Origin: Salirhabdus salicampi
GTDB taxonomy: Bacteria; Bacillota; Bacilli; Bacillales; Alkalibacillaceae
Assembly (NCBI RefSeq): GCF_024259515.1
Contig: NZ_JANBWE010000001.1
Location: 1,054,001 to 1,118,000, forward strand
Length of the DNA stretch: 64,000 bases
Direction of reading: 5' to 3'
Part shown: in pieces, positions 1-7,961 of the stretch
Layout: each line of letters begins with the position of its first letter
How positions within the stretch are numbered: position 1 is the first letter of the stretch
Position numbers and translations under genes: made by a program
Notes under the pieces: model-generated
What the model was told of the DNA's origin: nothing
Database searches by the model: none
The model's input: only the letters and a program-made list of their open reading frames with translations

Positions 1-435
1 TACAAGGATTCATTGATTAGTGCACAACAAAAATTGGTCGAAAATTTATCGGTTCCGATTATTCCAATCAATAATACTATTAGCATTTTACCTTTAATAG
101 GGGCAATGGATACGAATCGTATTCATATTTTGAAAGAAAAAGTATTAACTGAAGTTTCAAATCTACGTATTCAAACGTTAATTATGGACCTATCCGGTAT
201 AGCTACTATGGAAGAAAACGTTACATATGAACTGTTAAAAATTATTGATGGTATAGCAATGATGGGATGCGGTACTGTAATAACAGGTTTACGCAAGGAG
301 GTCGCCAAAGAAATGACGGATTTAGGGATCAAATTTGATCCGGAAACGAAGAAGTTAGGGACCTTGCAACAAGCATTAGGCGACTATCTATTATTAGGGA
401 AAGACGCAGCAACTCCGTTAGATAAGAAGTTATAA
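1..435 (+). CDS. STAS-domain protein, C-terminal part of an RsbR-type stressosome protein (5' end outside window)
   Basis: The frame is open from the first base of the window, so this is the 3' end of a longer gene; a TTG at 13 is probably not the start. The 145 visible residues are a full STAS domain: a short lead-in rich in Q, L and P (VENLSVPIIPI), a first strand, a phosphoacceptor-region strand (LIMDLSGIATMEENV) and a final amphipathic helix. RsbR paralogues carry an N-terminal non-heme globin-like sensor followed by this STAS domain and form the stressosome that controls sigma-B. In the usual Ser/Thr phosphosite region the sequence reads GIATME, so a Thr is present. The N-terminal sensor cannot be judged. 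A perfect palindromic terminator follows 11 bases after the stop. Confidence 0.8.
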   Translation, partial: YKDSLISAQQKLVENLSVPIIPINNTISILPLIGAMDTNRIHILKEKVLTEVSNLRIQTLIMDLSGIATMEENVTYELLKIIDGIAMMGCGTVITGLRKEVAKEMTDLGIKFDPETKKLGTLQQALGDYLLLGKDAATPLDKKL

Positions 436-446
436 TTATACATAAA

Positions 447-474
447 AAAAGAAGGTCTAATTAGACCTTCTTTT
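447..474. terminator. Bidirectional rho-independent terminator
   Basis: A perfect 28-base palindrome, with GAAGGTCTAATTAGACCTTC at its core, is bordered by A and T runs. It lies between the STAS gene and the convergent LVIVD gene and can end transcription from both sides. Confidence 0.85.
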
Positions 475-484
475 AAAATAAATA

Positions 485-1603
485 CTAGTTATTTTTCTTA
501 TTTGAATGATCTGGGTGAAATTTTAATACATCTATTCCTCTCGAACTATCCCCTGTATAAATGTACCCTTTATGAGTCAGTGATTCCCACGTAACTGCCC
601 CGTCTGGCATGAAATGGCCTATTTCTACTGGATTAGCTGGATTCGAAATGTCAATAACTCTGGTTCCTCCCGTGTACCATGCGGTGATAATTTTATCTCC
701 ATCTACTTGAAAATTATGAGCCGAGTAAAATCCTGGAGGCATGCCTTCATCGCTAATAAAAAACTTACTCAACAAATTTGGATCTGATTCATCGGACGTA
801 TCGTAAAAGGTTAACTCGCCACCTGGTGCTGATGTTGAGTAGCTTTCATCTGACATGACAACTATGGAATGATCTTCGTTTGGGATCGTTTCATGGGAAT
901 AGTCCGTTTCAGAATCTATTGTTAGAGAAACTTCCTTAGGATTGGTTGGGTCACTAATATCAACAATTTGCATACCTTGCCCGCTACCAGTAGCTAAATA
1001 TGCTCGATTTCCTGAAACGTGCACATCATGAATGGTTGCATGAGCTTCAAATGTTCCTATTACCTTTGGATTTGATGGATTTCTTAAATCAATAATGTCC
1101 ATATTTTGGTTCCCAGATGGAAAAGCTAGTTCTCCCACGAATGAAATTGCATGTGCTCTTCGTTCGTTATAATTTGCAATTAATGTTGGATTTGTCGGAT
1201 CCGAAATATCAATGATTTCAAACCCTGGGTCAGCATCAGGAGGATCTGTAGCTAGTAAAGCAACTTTTCCGGAAACGGCTACATCATTTTGATACCCCGG
1301 GGATGCGTACCAACCAATTTCTACAGGGGATGCAGGATCGGAAATATCATAAATCTTCATTCCTTCACCAATGATACCGACATATAAGTAGTTTCCTTGA
1401 GTTTCAATTCCGGTTGCTGATGGTTCAGGAATATGAGCAATATGTTCCATGTTCGTACTTTTAGAAAATATGTTTAGGTCTGTACTAACACTCGTACTTA
1501 AATCTAATGAGTCTGGGTTATCAACTGGATGAGCAGACACTGTCCCAAATGTTAACATAATAGTCAACAAGAAAAGTAATGTTACTTTTAACCTTTTCCT
1601 CAA
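485..1603 (-). CDS. Secreted LVIVD-repeat beta-propeller protein
   Basis: Exported protein of 372 residues. It starts at TTG (1603) with AAGGAG about 9 bases upstream. Residues 1-24 form a signal peptide (KRLKV, a hydrophobic run, then VSAHP). The rest is at least six repeats built around DISDPxNPxxIG-type turns (for example DISDPASPVEIG, DISDPTNPKEVS, DISNPANPVEIG), each following a hydrophobic strand such as YLYVGI or AYLATG. This is the LVIVD family, thought to form a beta-propeller at the cell surface; no enzyme activity is established. A second protein of this type is encoded at 25617. The gene is monocistronic and convergent with the STAS gene. Substrate or partner unknown. Confidence 0.8.
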   Translation of the reverse strand: MRKRLKVTLLFLLTIMLTFGTVSAHPVDNPDSLDLSTSVSTDLNIFSKSTNMEHIAHIPEPSATGIETQGNYLYVGIIGEGMKIYDISDPASPVEIGWYASPGYQNDVAVSGKVALLATDPPDADPGFEIIDISDPTNPTLIANYNERRAHAISFVGELAFPSGNQNMDIIDLRNPSNPKVIGTFEAHATIHDVHVSGNRAYLATGSGQGMQIVDISDPTNPKEVSLTIDSETDYSHETIPNEDHSIVVMSDESYSTSAPGGELTFYDTSDESDPNLLSKFFISDEGMPPGFYSAHNFQVDGDKIITAWYTGGTRVIDISNPANPVEIGHFMPDGAVTWESLTHKGYIYTGDSSRGIDVLKFHPDHSNKKNN

Positions 1604-1862
1604 TTAATCATCTCCTTTTTCAGTTCTACATTTGTAATTGTATGTATTATAATTTTTTGTTAGTCCATCTGACTATGATGAAATTTACCTATTTTATAGA
1701 CCATATACGATATGGGCGATTTTTCAAAAATGGTAATATGGATGAAAATAGTAGTCCTGTAATCTGTTACATAAGCATATAGATTCTATACAATTACGGG
1801 GATTGATTTGACATGAGGAATGAGTTTTTCAATATATTATTCTAGATATTTAGGTGATAATT

Positions 1863-2489
1863 ATGCGTATAAAAGAGATATTAGAGATATCACAAACCAT
1901 TTCACTTCAATTTTCAAAACGACTCCATAAGGATCGTCCTTTTATAGTAGGTATAGATGGTTTAAGTGGAGCTGGCAAAACAACGATAGCTAACCAACTA
2001 TTAAAAGAGTTAAATATGAATAAAGTAATGTGTCTTCACATTGATGATTATATTGTGGAAAGGGAAAAACGATATCATACTGGTTTCGAAGAATGGTATG
2101 AATATTACTACTTACAGTGGGATACGAAAAGGTTAATACATGATGTATTCGTACCTTTACGTAATAAGGGAAGTAAAATCAATTTACCTTATTACCATTC
2201 CACTACTGATACGACAATAAATACAGAAATAGAGGTTACAGATACTAGTATTGTTATGATAGAAGGTATTTTTCTGCAAAGAAAAGAATGGAGAGAATAC
2301 TTTGATTTTGTTATATATGTAGACTGTCCCCGTAAAGTAAAATATAAAAGGGTATTACAACGAGATTCTTATATAGGAGATTATAAGAAAAGGTTAAAAA
2401 AGTATAAACGAAGGTATTGGCCAGGAGAACAACATTATGTAAACTTAGAAAATCCAATGGAAAAGGCTAATATAGTTTATAAAACATAG
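1863..2489 (+). CDS. Uridine-kinase-like P-loop kinase
   Basis: A nucleoside/phosphoribulokinase-type P-loop NTPase of 208 residues. The Walker A motif is GLSGAGKTT near residues 31-39. It is followed by an acidic, substrate-side motif (HIDDYIV) and a hydrophobic strand ending in MIEGIFLQ, the layout of the uridine kinase superfamily. A short basic stretch (KKRLKKYKRRYWPGE) near the end fits a lid region. I chose ATG 1863 because AGGTGA lies 5 bases upstream; an in-frame GTG at 1854 overlaps that ribosome site. The true substrate is not clear: Bacillus proteins of this kind are often annotated only as uridine kinase or AAA ATPase. The gene stands alone. Confidence 0.7.
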   Translation: MRIKEILEISQTISLQFSKRLHKDRPFIVGIDGLSGAGKTTIANQLLKELNMNKVMCLHIDDYIVEREKRYHTGFEEWYEYYYLQWDTKRLIHDVFVPLRNKGSKINLPYYHSTTDTTINTEIEVTDTSIVMIEGIFLQRKEWREYFDFVIYVDCPRKVKYKRVLQRDSYIGDYKKRLKKYKRRYWPGEQHYVNLENPMEKANIVYKT

Positions 2490-2609
2490 TAGATAAAAGT
2501 GACAGCAACTGTCTATTTTATAACCTTCTTCAGGGAAGCGACATTAGAGCGAACAAAATGTTCAACAAAAGGAAGCTTCGTGAAAGTTGCATATACATTA
2601 CACTTCAAA

Positions 2610-2635
2610 GAGCGTTGTAAAACGCTCCTTTTTTC
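2610..2635 (+). terminator. Rho-independent terminator
   Basis: Stem GAGCGTT/AACGCTC with a 4-base loop, then a T run. It lies 120 bases after the kinase gene; the sequence in between (2490-2609) has no open frame I recognise. Confidence 0.75.
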
Positions 2636-2801
2636 GTAATAGTAAAATATTGTAAAGATTTAATGTAACACCATCGAACAAAAGAGGATCTTCGGTATGT
2701 TTTTTTAATTTCATTCACTATCGACTTCTAAAAATGATCATATTGGAAAGGATTTTGATAGGGTGATGTATAGAAAAGTAAAAAAATAAGGAGGAAGAGT
2801 T

Positions 2802-3140
2802 ATGTATTTTATTAATGATAAACATAAAGTGAATTACCGACAACTTGTCGCCTTTTATAAAGGAAAAGTTGATTTTTTACCTTCCATATACATTGCGGCT
2901 GTACCAGAAATTTATGAGGTCATTGATACAAATGGTTTAAGTCAGTCTACTTTCCCTTTCTCAAATATTAAAAGTGACGGTTTATCGGATAAAAGCTGGA
3001 GTTTATGTGAAGTGGCTACGTCTTTGTATATGAGCGATTACAATGTTTCTTTATCTAAAGTGTTTGCCTCGATCACTGACGATACATATTTGAATGCTAT
3101 TTTCGAGGCGATAAAAATGGGAACAAGGTTGAATGAATAA
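2802..3140 (+). CDS. Small hypothetical cytosolic protein, 112 aa
   Basis: Starts at ATG with a good AGGAGG site (AAGGAGGAAG). It has no signal peptide and no membrane segment. The sequence begins FINDKHKVNYRQL and ends ASITDDTYLNAIFEAIKMG, with a short acidic/aromatic middle. It resembles small Bacillus proteins of unknown function (possibly the DUF6075 type, from memory and unverified). A broken relative of its C-terminus lies at 4918-5037, where the matching stretch is MTDDKDLSVIFEAIKLA. No function can be assigned from sequence or neighbours. Confidence 0.6.
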   Translation: MYFINDKHKVNYRQLVAFYKGKVDFLPSIYIAAVPEIYEVIDTNGLSQSTFPFSNIKSDGLSDKSWSLCEVATSLYMSDYNVSLSKVFASITDDTYLNAIFEAIKMGTRLNE

Positions 3141-3376
3141 CGTAACTTATTCAGATGATCTAAGCTTCTATGTAGGAGAGGCTAATTTTTTTGGTCTCTC
3201 TGTATTTTGTTAGAAGCACATTTATGCATTGTAAATTTATACTAGAAACGAATAGATTCCAAATTTGTTAATCATCCTTTATACTATTTGAATGTGGACA
3301 TCATATATAGAAGATTGGATTAACTGACATGTATGTTTAATAGACTTCGTACGATTTGTTAAAGGAGGAGCATTCA

Positions 3377-4765
3377 TTGAAAGGGAATAATGGAGAAACA
3401 ATGATTGCTGAGATTCAGCATCTTGATGATAGAGGAGCAGGGCGAGCTGAAGTATGGCGTGAAAATGACAAGGGTAATTTGCGAAAGTTAAAGCTAACTA
3501 TTCCGCAAACATTACCAGGAGAAAAGGTTCGCGTGACAGTCGATCAGCCAGAAAGAAAAAGAAGAAAAGCAATGCCGGATGAAATTGTAGAACCAAGTCC
3601 AAGTCGCACTGAACCACCATGTCCACATTTTGAAAGGTGTGGTGGATGTGTATGGCAACATTGGGATTACACAGCCCAATTACAGCAAAAGACAGAACAT
3701 GTGAAACACGCAATTAAATCACAAGGTTTTGATCCTAATCTAGTACTTCATACAATTGGAATGGATCAACCATGGCATTATCGGAATAAAATGGAGTTTA
3801 CATTTTCTCCAGACGGTTCACTTGGCTTACATGAACAAGGGAATTTCCGAAAAGTTATTCCTCTGGAAGAATGTTTAATCGCCAGTGAGGAGATGGTAGA
3901 AGCAGCAATGGAGGTAGCCAATTGGGTAAAAGAGTATCAATTGGAAGGCTATAACAAGGATACACATGAAGGGTTACTACGTCATTTAATGGTTCGACAA
4001 TCGTTTGCTACAGGAGAAATCATGTTAGGCCTTTTTGCTACAGAGGCACCTGAAGGTCAATTACAAATTGCTGTTGACGAATTAATAAACCGAATCGGGG
4101 AAAAGTTTCCTCATGTAAAAAGCTTGTTATGGCTTGAGAATAAGGATTGGGCAGACAGGACTCAAGCTGAAAAAAGCCATACGTTAGCAGGAAGAGATTT
4201 CATCTATGATGAAATGGATGGATTCCGTTTCCGTCTATGGTTCGACACCTTCTTCCAAACCAATCCTATACAGGCTCAAAAGTTAGTTGATTTAGCAATT
4301 GAGATGGGGAAACCGAAAAATGGAGAGACGATGATTGACCTTTTCTGTGGTGTTGGCACATTTTCTCTTCCGTTTGCGAATAAAGTTGGAAAACTTGCAG
4401 GTATTGAAATTGTTGAAAAATCAATTGAATCAGCGAAACGAAACGCCGAAGATAACGGCATATCCAACACGACCTTTTTAGCAAAAGATGCCAGAAGAGG
4501 TATTGATCAAATATTGGAGAGCTTCGGGAGCCCGGAACTATTATTGCTTGATCCGCCAAGATCTGGTGCAGGTGGTAAAGTGATGAGGAGAATAGGACGT
4601 TCCAAACCGGAACGTATTATATATGTATCATGTAACCCAGACACATTTGCAACGGATATTAAAGAACTTGAACCATTTGGCTATAAACTAAAAGTGGTAC
4701 AACCAGTAGACTTATTCCCTCATACCGTTCACGTTGAATGTGTTGCTGAATTAATATTGGAATAA
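3377..4765 (+). CDS. 23S rRNA (uracil-C5)-methyltransferase, RumA/RlmD-type
   Basis: SAM-dependent enzyme that methylates C5 of uracils in rRNA (TrmA/RumA/RlmD family), 462 residues from the chosen start. An N-terminal TRAM-like beta domain comes first. An iron-sulfur cysteine set (CPHFERCGGC plus a later EECLIA cysteine) follows. The SAM motif is DLFCGVGTF, then comes a DPPRSGAG motif, and the catalytic cysteine sits in YVSCNPDTF. The C-terminus (PHTVHVECV) is typical. The start is TTG 3377, seven bases after AAAGGAGGA; the same frame also has a TTG at 3356 that lies before this ribosome site. A second family member is encoded at 33075; one may act on a different position or on tRNA. Confidence 0.9.
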   Translation: MKGNNGETMIAEIQHLDDRGAGRAEVWRENDKGNLRKLKLTIPQTLPGEKVRVTVDQPERKRRKAMPDEIVEPSPSRTEPPCPHFERCGGCVWQHWDYTAQLQQKTEHVKHAIKSQGFDPNLVLHTIGMDQPWHYRNKMEFTFSPDGSLGLHEQGNFRKVIPLEECLIASEEMVEAAMEVANWVKEYQLEGYNKDTHEGLLRHLMVRQSFATGEIMLGLFATEAPEGQLQIAVDELINRIGEKFPHVKSLLWLENKDWADRTQAEKSHTLAGRDFIYDEMDGFRFRLWFDTFFQTNPIQAQKLVDLAIEMGKPKNGETMIDLFCGVGTFSLPFANKVGKLAGIEIVEKSIESAKRNAEDNGISNTTFLAKDARRGIDQILESFGSPELLLLDPPRSGAGGKVMRRIGRSKPERIIYVSCNPDTFATDIKELEPFGYKLKVVQPVDLFPHTVHVECVAELILE

Positions 4766-4866
4766 AGAAACTCATATAACGAATTAACAAGGGGAGCAAA
4801 ACGTTTCAAAGTTCACCTTGAAATCACAAAAAGATGAAGTAGTTGAAAATCAAGTCCCACTGATTT

Positions 4867-4897
4867 AAAGGTGTCACAAATAAGTGACACCTTTTTT
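4867..4897 (+). terminator. Rho-independent terminator
   Basis: Stem AAAGGTGTCAC/GTGACACCTTT with a 6-base loop and a T run, about 100 bases downstream of the methyltransferase stop. Confidence 0.85.
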
Positions 4898-4917
4898 GCT
4901 ATCGAATAATTCCACTA

Positions 4918-5037
4918 GATCATTGTGCGTATGGCATGTCAATGACAGATGATAAAGATTTAAGCGTAATTTTCGAAGCGATAAAACTTGCTATAGATAA
5001 AATGATGAATTTATATGGTTTCGATGAAATGAAATAA
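4918..5037 (+). pseudogene. Remnant related to the C-terminus of the 112-aa protein at 2802
   Basis: This frame reads DHCAYGMSMTDDKDLSVIFE, then AIKLAIDKMM and a few more residues to a stop at 5037. The segment TDDxxLxxIFEAIK matches the C-terminal end of the protein at 2802-3140. There is no ribosome site and no N-terminal part upstream, where the frame runs into a terminator. I read it as the leftover 3' end of a duplicated gene; a short functional peptide is unlikely. Confidence 0.5.
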
Positions 5038-5040
5038 AAG

Positions 5041-5063
5041 AAGAGACCAGTTACTGGTCTCTT
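5041..5063. terminator. Bidirectional rho-independent terminator
   Basis: Perfect stem AAGAGACCAG/CTGGTCTCTT with a 3-base loop. It lies downstream of the minus-strand gene at 5096-5701 and after the remnant on the plus strand. Confidence 0.75.
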
Positions 5064-5095
5064 ATACTTTGTGTATATAATAAATGTCATTTGCA

Positions 5096-5701
5096 CTACT
5101 CCATATCAGCAGGAAAGCAGCCTTCGCATTTTACATTAGGATTAAATTGTGAAAATAGACCAGGAGATTCCGGCCATATTGGCTCATTAACTCCGTTTGG
5201 ATTTGCTTGCCAAATCCAAACATGTTTATCATAATGCCATGGTTCACCAGGACCATGACCTGCCATTGGACCTTCAAACACCTCTCCAAATAAGCTTGGT
5301 GGCTCTGCACCATCCCAACCGGGATGGGTTATTCCGTTTTTATCCTCCCAGTCAACTGAAGCAACCACGTACTCAACTCCTACTAATCGTACACTATCCT
5401 TCTGGTCCTTTGTTGCCGTGTACAATAGCACCTCAGGTTTTTCTAATTCAATCTGAGGATTAGCTAAGTAAGCAAAGTTAATATAATGGTATCCCATAGT
5501 ACCAAATCCTGGCACCTCAATAGCCGGTCCTACAGGCTCGTAACCATCTGCTATTGCGTTTTCAACCGTGTGATACTTTGCTGTTGCTTTACGAACCTTC
5601 GCTAACTCTGATTGGCCATTGCCTGCAAAAGACGTATTCCCAAACATTCCTAAACTCATAAACAGTATAAACATTCCTGCCAACCATTTTCTCTTTTCCA
5701 T
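5096..5701 (-). CDS. Secreted protein of unknown function, 201 aa
   Basis: Exported protein with a signal peptide (residues 1-26, MEKRKWLAG, hydrophobic core, then TSFAGNG). The mature part starts with a helix containing ATAKYHTVENAIADGYEP. Next come an aromatic GTMGYHYINF motif and the segment PEVLLYT, then LVGVEYVVASVDW, an AGHGPGEPWHYDKHVW His/Trp-rich stretch and a C-terminal CEGC cysteine pair. I recognise a widespread exported family with the pattern YHxVExAIADGY/GYHYxN/PExLLY/LVGVEY, which has no assigned function. The clustered His, Asp and Cys residues could bind a metal, but that is inference. ATG start with AGAGGTG upstream. Single gene. Confidence 0.65.
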   Translation of the reverse strand: MEKRKWLAGMFILFMSLGMFGNTSFAGNGQSELAKVRKATAKYHTVENAIADGYEPVGPAIEVPGFGTMGYHYINFAYLANPQIELEKPEVLLYTATKDQKDSVRLVGVEYVVASVDWEDKNGITHPGWDGAEPPSLFGEVFEGPMAGHGPGEPWHYDKHVWIWQANPNGVNEPIWPESPGLFSQFNPNVKCEGCFPADME

Positions 5702-6269
5702 TTAGTCACCTCTTTGAAAATAATTAAAGATAATAAGTAGTCAAATTATACTTATGCAAATAGTCTTACTAAATGTCATTTTTTTCATATATATCGTATC
5801 TATTTTACTAACTATTCTTTTTTTGGTTTTTCATAATTTAAAATTTTGTATTAGTTTCGTTCATGAAAAGAACACTTTTTGCAGAAATTGTTTTATTCAT
5901 AATCATTAATTCCATTTTTTTCAACGAAACAAAATATGTATTATGTTTCATTATGAAAATAGATGAAAGCTTATTATTTCGGTCTTTTCATTAACTGTGA
6001 ATTGTTGTAAAATTACGGTAAGATACATATTGAGTCTTTCCGTTCATCAAAAATCTGGAAATCAATAAAAAGTAGATTAGTTTCTATTGTTCATTATGGA
6101 ACTGGAAATAAAACGTCTGAAGCGAATTAGGTGGGTTGTAGGTAAGAAAACAACAACTAATTTTGTCTGAAAGCGATTCTCTGCATTTGTACATTTTGAT
6201 GTTCTGTGACCGACGAAAATTCGAATTAGTAGAATGATACAACGTAGTGTTTTCATTAGGAGTGAAATT
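5702..6269. other. AT-rich intergenic region without a recognised gene
   Basis: About 570 bases, very AT-rich, between a divergent secreted-protein gene and the recombinase. It presumably holds both promoters. I see no long hairpin, RNA gene or conserved reading frame here. Confidence 0.5.
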
Positions 6270-6995
6270 GTGGAAAAAATACAATATGCAAATTACGTGT
6301 TTTTAACTGAAGGGCAATACAAATACCTGTCTGATAAATATGGCGAATATGACCTTAAACGAAAAATAGAAGAATTAAATCAGTCTAAAATAAAGGATCC
6401 AAAAAGAAAGGAAATGATACAGTCGGATTATCACGCTATTATTAGTAAAGGGATGCAGACGGTACAACCAATACGAGATCGATTACAAATTCAAGCAATG
6501 AAAGAAGAGTTAAGGCGTGATTCAGAACGAAATTATTTCTTATTTGTAATGGGAATTAACACAGGGTTACGAATAAGTGACCTACTTCCACTTAGAGTAA
6601 AAGATGTACGAGATAAAACCCATATTGTGTTAAAGGAAACGAAAACAAGAAAAAGCAAACGATTTTTGATCAATGTAGAATTGCGGAAAACAATTGCTCA
6701 TTATATAGAGGGGAAGGATGAGGAAGATTTTTTATTCCCCTCATATAAAACAGACTTACCACTACAGCGAGTTCAAGCATATAAAATCTTAAGCAAAGCT
6801 GCCCAAAATGTTGGTATAACAGAATTCGGTACCCATAGCTTAAGAAAAACATTTGGGTTTTGGCATTATACGATTAATAAAAATGTCGCATTGTTACAAG
6901 ATATTTTTAATCATACGTCACCAGATATTACACTAAGATATATTGGTATTAACCAGGATATTGTTGACCAAAGTTTAGAGCACTTTAGTTTGTAA
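6270..6995 (+). CDS. Tyrosine recombinase / phage-integrase family protein
   Basis: DNA strand-exchange enzyme of 241 residues. The C-terminal catalytic domain shows the expected set in order: Arg in NTGLRISDL, Lys in the KTRKSKR beta-hairpin, HxxR as HSLRKTF, a later His in IFNHTSPDI, and the nucleophile Tyr in LRYIGI. The N-terminal part is short and lysine-rich, so the SAM-like arm is reduced compared with XerC/XerD. The start is GTG 6270, five bases after AGGAGTG; ATG 6234 in the same frame has no ribosome site. No phage genes or attachment repeats are visible nearby, so it looks like a stand-alone chromosomal or domesticated recombinase. Confidence 0.85.
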   Translation: MEKIQYANYVFLTEGQYKYLSDKYGEYDLKRKIEELNQSKIKDPKRKEMIQSDYHAIISKGMQTVQPIRDRLQIQAMKEELRRDSERNYFLFVMGINTGLRISDLLPLRVKDVRDKTHIVLKETKTRKSKRFLINVELRKTIAHYIEGKDEEDFLFPSYKTDLPLQRVQAYKILSKAAQNVGITEFGTHSLRKTFGFWHYTINKNVALLQDIFNHTSPDITLRYIGINQDIVDQSLEHFSL

Positions 6996-7098
6996 TTAAA
7001 AGAAACGGAACAATACTATGGTGTAGTATTGTTTTCTTAACGCTCTTAATAAGAATAGAGTTTTATTCATTTTAAACTTCGAATTTTAAATGATATGG

Positions 7099-7114
7099 TG
7101 TATAATCGTATACA
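7099..7114. promoter_or_regulatory. Palindromic operator overlapping the GntR-gene promoter
   Basis: TGTATAATCGTATACA is an inverted repeat (TGTATA, 4 bases, TATACA) that contains the probable -10 box TATAAT. It lies 31 bases before the regulator's ATG. A related motif overlaps the promoter at 7921. This fits autoregulation by the FCD-type GntR protein, whose relatives bind short palindromes of this size; binding itself is inference. Confidence 0.55.
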
Positions 7115-7144
7115 ATCAATAATATCGGGTTCGGGGGTTAAAAA

Positions 7145-7819
7145 ATGTTAAAAACGTTAAGAACAAAAGATATACTATACATGGAAATAAAAGAAAAAGT
7201 TATTAACGGTGCTCTAAAACCAAATGCACATGTCGTTGAAGATATGTTGGCTGAAGAATTTGAAGTGAGTCGTACACCTTTAAGGGAAGCCTTACAGAGG
7301 TTAGAATTAGAAGGGTGGTTAGTCAGGCATCGTAATGGGCGCCTAAAGGTTTCGCAAATATCGGTGGAAGAAGTTATTGAGATATTTCAAGTAAGGAGTA
7401 GATTAGAAGGTTTAGTAGCTTCTGAAGCAACTAAGAAGGCTAACGATGATGATATTAAAGAATTACAAAAAATTACAAACAATATTATAAATGCGGCAGA
7501 AAAGAACCAAATAGAAGATGTTGTTAATTTCGGACTGGAATTTCACAAAACTTTATATAAAATCTCTAAACAACATACTGCAACAAAGATGTTGTCACAA
7601 CTTAATGATCATATAAGTCGATATAGACGATTGGGGCCAAAACACGTTTCCAATCGTAGTTTATCGGCAGCTAATGAACATCAGCAAATTTTTGATTTCC
7701 TATCAAGAGGTGACCATGAAAACTGTGGCAGAGCGATGGAAATGCATATTTTGAACAGTATGAATACAGCGATTAAAACAATTGAAGAGTATTTAGGGAT
7801 AAGAGGTAACGATCATTAA
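7145..7819 (+). CDS. GntR-family transcriptional regulator, FadR/FCD subfamily
   Basis: Ligand-controlled regulator of 224 residues. Residues 1-70 form a winged helix-turn-helix (LAEEFEVSRTPLREALQRLE is the recognition part). Residues 80-215 are an all-helical FCD domain, with metal/ligand-site His and Asp residues visible in EFHKTLYK and the later AANEHQQIFDFL and MEMHILNS segments. FCD regulators usually sense small carboxylic acids, which suits the catabolic genes downstream. ATG start after GGGGG. A strong terminator separates it from the next gene, so it is transcribed by itself, probably under its own control through the palindrome at 7099. Confidence 0.9.
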   Translation: MLKTLRTKDILYMEIKEKVINGALKPNAHVVEDMLAEEFEVSRTPLREALQRLELEGWLVRHRNGRLKVSQISVEEVIEIFQVRSRLEGLVASEATKKANDDDIKELQKITNNIINAAEKNQIEDVVNFGLEFHKTLYKISKQHTATKMLSQLNDHISRYRRLGPKHVSNRSLSAANEHQQIFDFLSRGDHENCGRAMEMHILNSMNTAIKTIEEYLGIRGNDH

Positions 7820-7830
7820 TTATTTACAGT

Positions 7831-7877
7831 AAACAAGGGTTCCTTTTTTATAAAAGCTACCCTTGTTTTGTTTTTTT
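7831..7877 (+). terminator. Rho-independent terminator after the GntR gene
   Basis: Stem AAACAAGGGT/ACCCTTGTTT with an 18-base loop, then runs of T. It isolates the regulator from the catabolic operon. Confidence 0.85.
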
Positions 7878-7897
7878 CAGAAAATTTATAAAATTAG

Positions 7898-7936
7898 TTG
7901 AAAGTTTTCTGACTATATATTAGTATACAATTATAC
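7898..7936 (+). promoter_or_regulatory. Promoter with overlapping operator for the catabolic operon
   Basis: A TTGAAA box (7898-7903), a 17-base spacer and TAGTAT (7921-7926) form a sigma-A-type promoter 36 bases before the MmgE/PrpD gene. GTATACAATTATAC (7923-7936) overlaps the -10 box and shares GTATACAAT with the palindrome in front of the regulator gene. This places the GntR protein as the likely repressor. Confidence 0.55.
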
Positions 7937-7961
7937 AAGGATTTTTGGGGAGGCGTTATAA

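Noticed and set aside
6234-6269. Upstream ATG as start of the recombinase
   Set aside because: No ribosome site; GTG 6270 has AGGAGTG at five bases.
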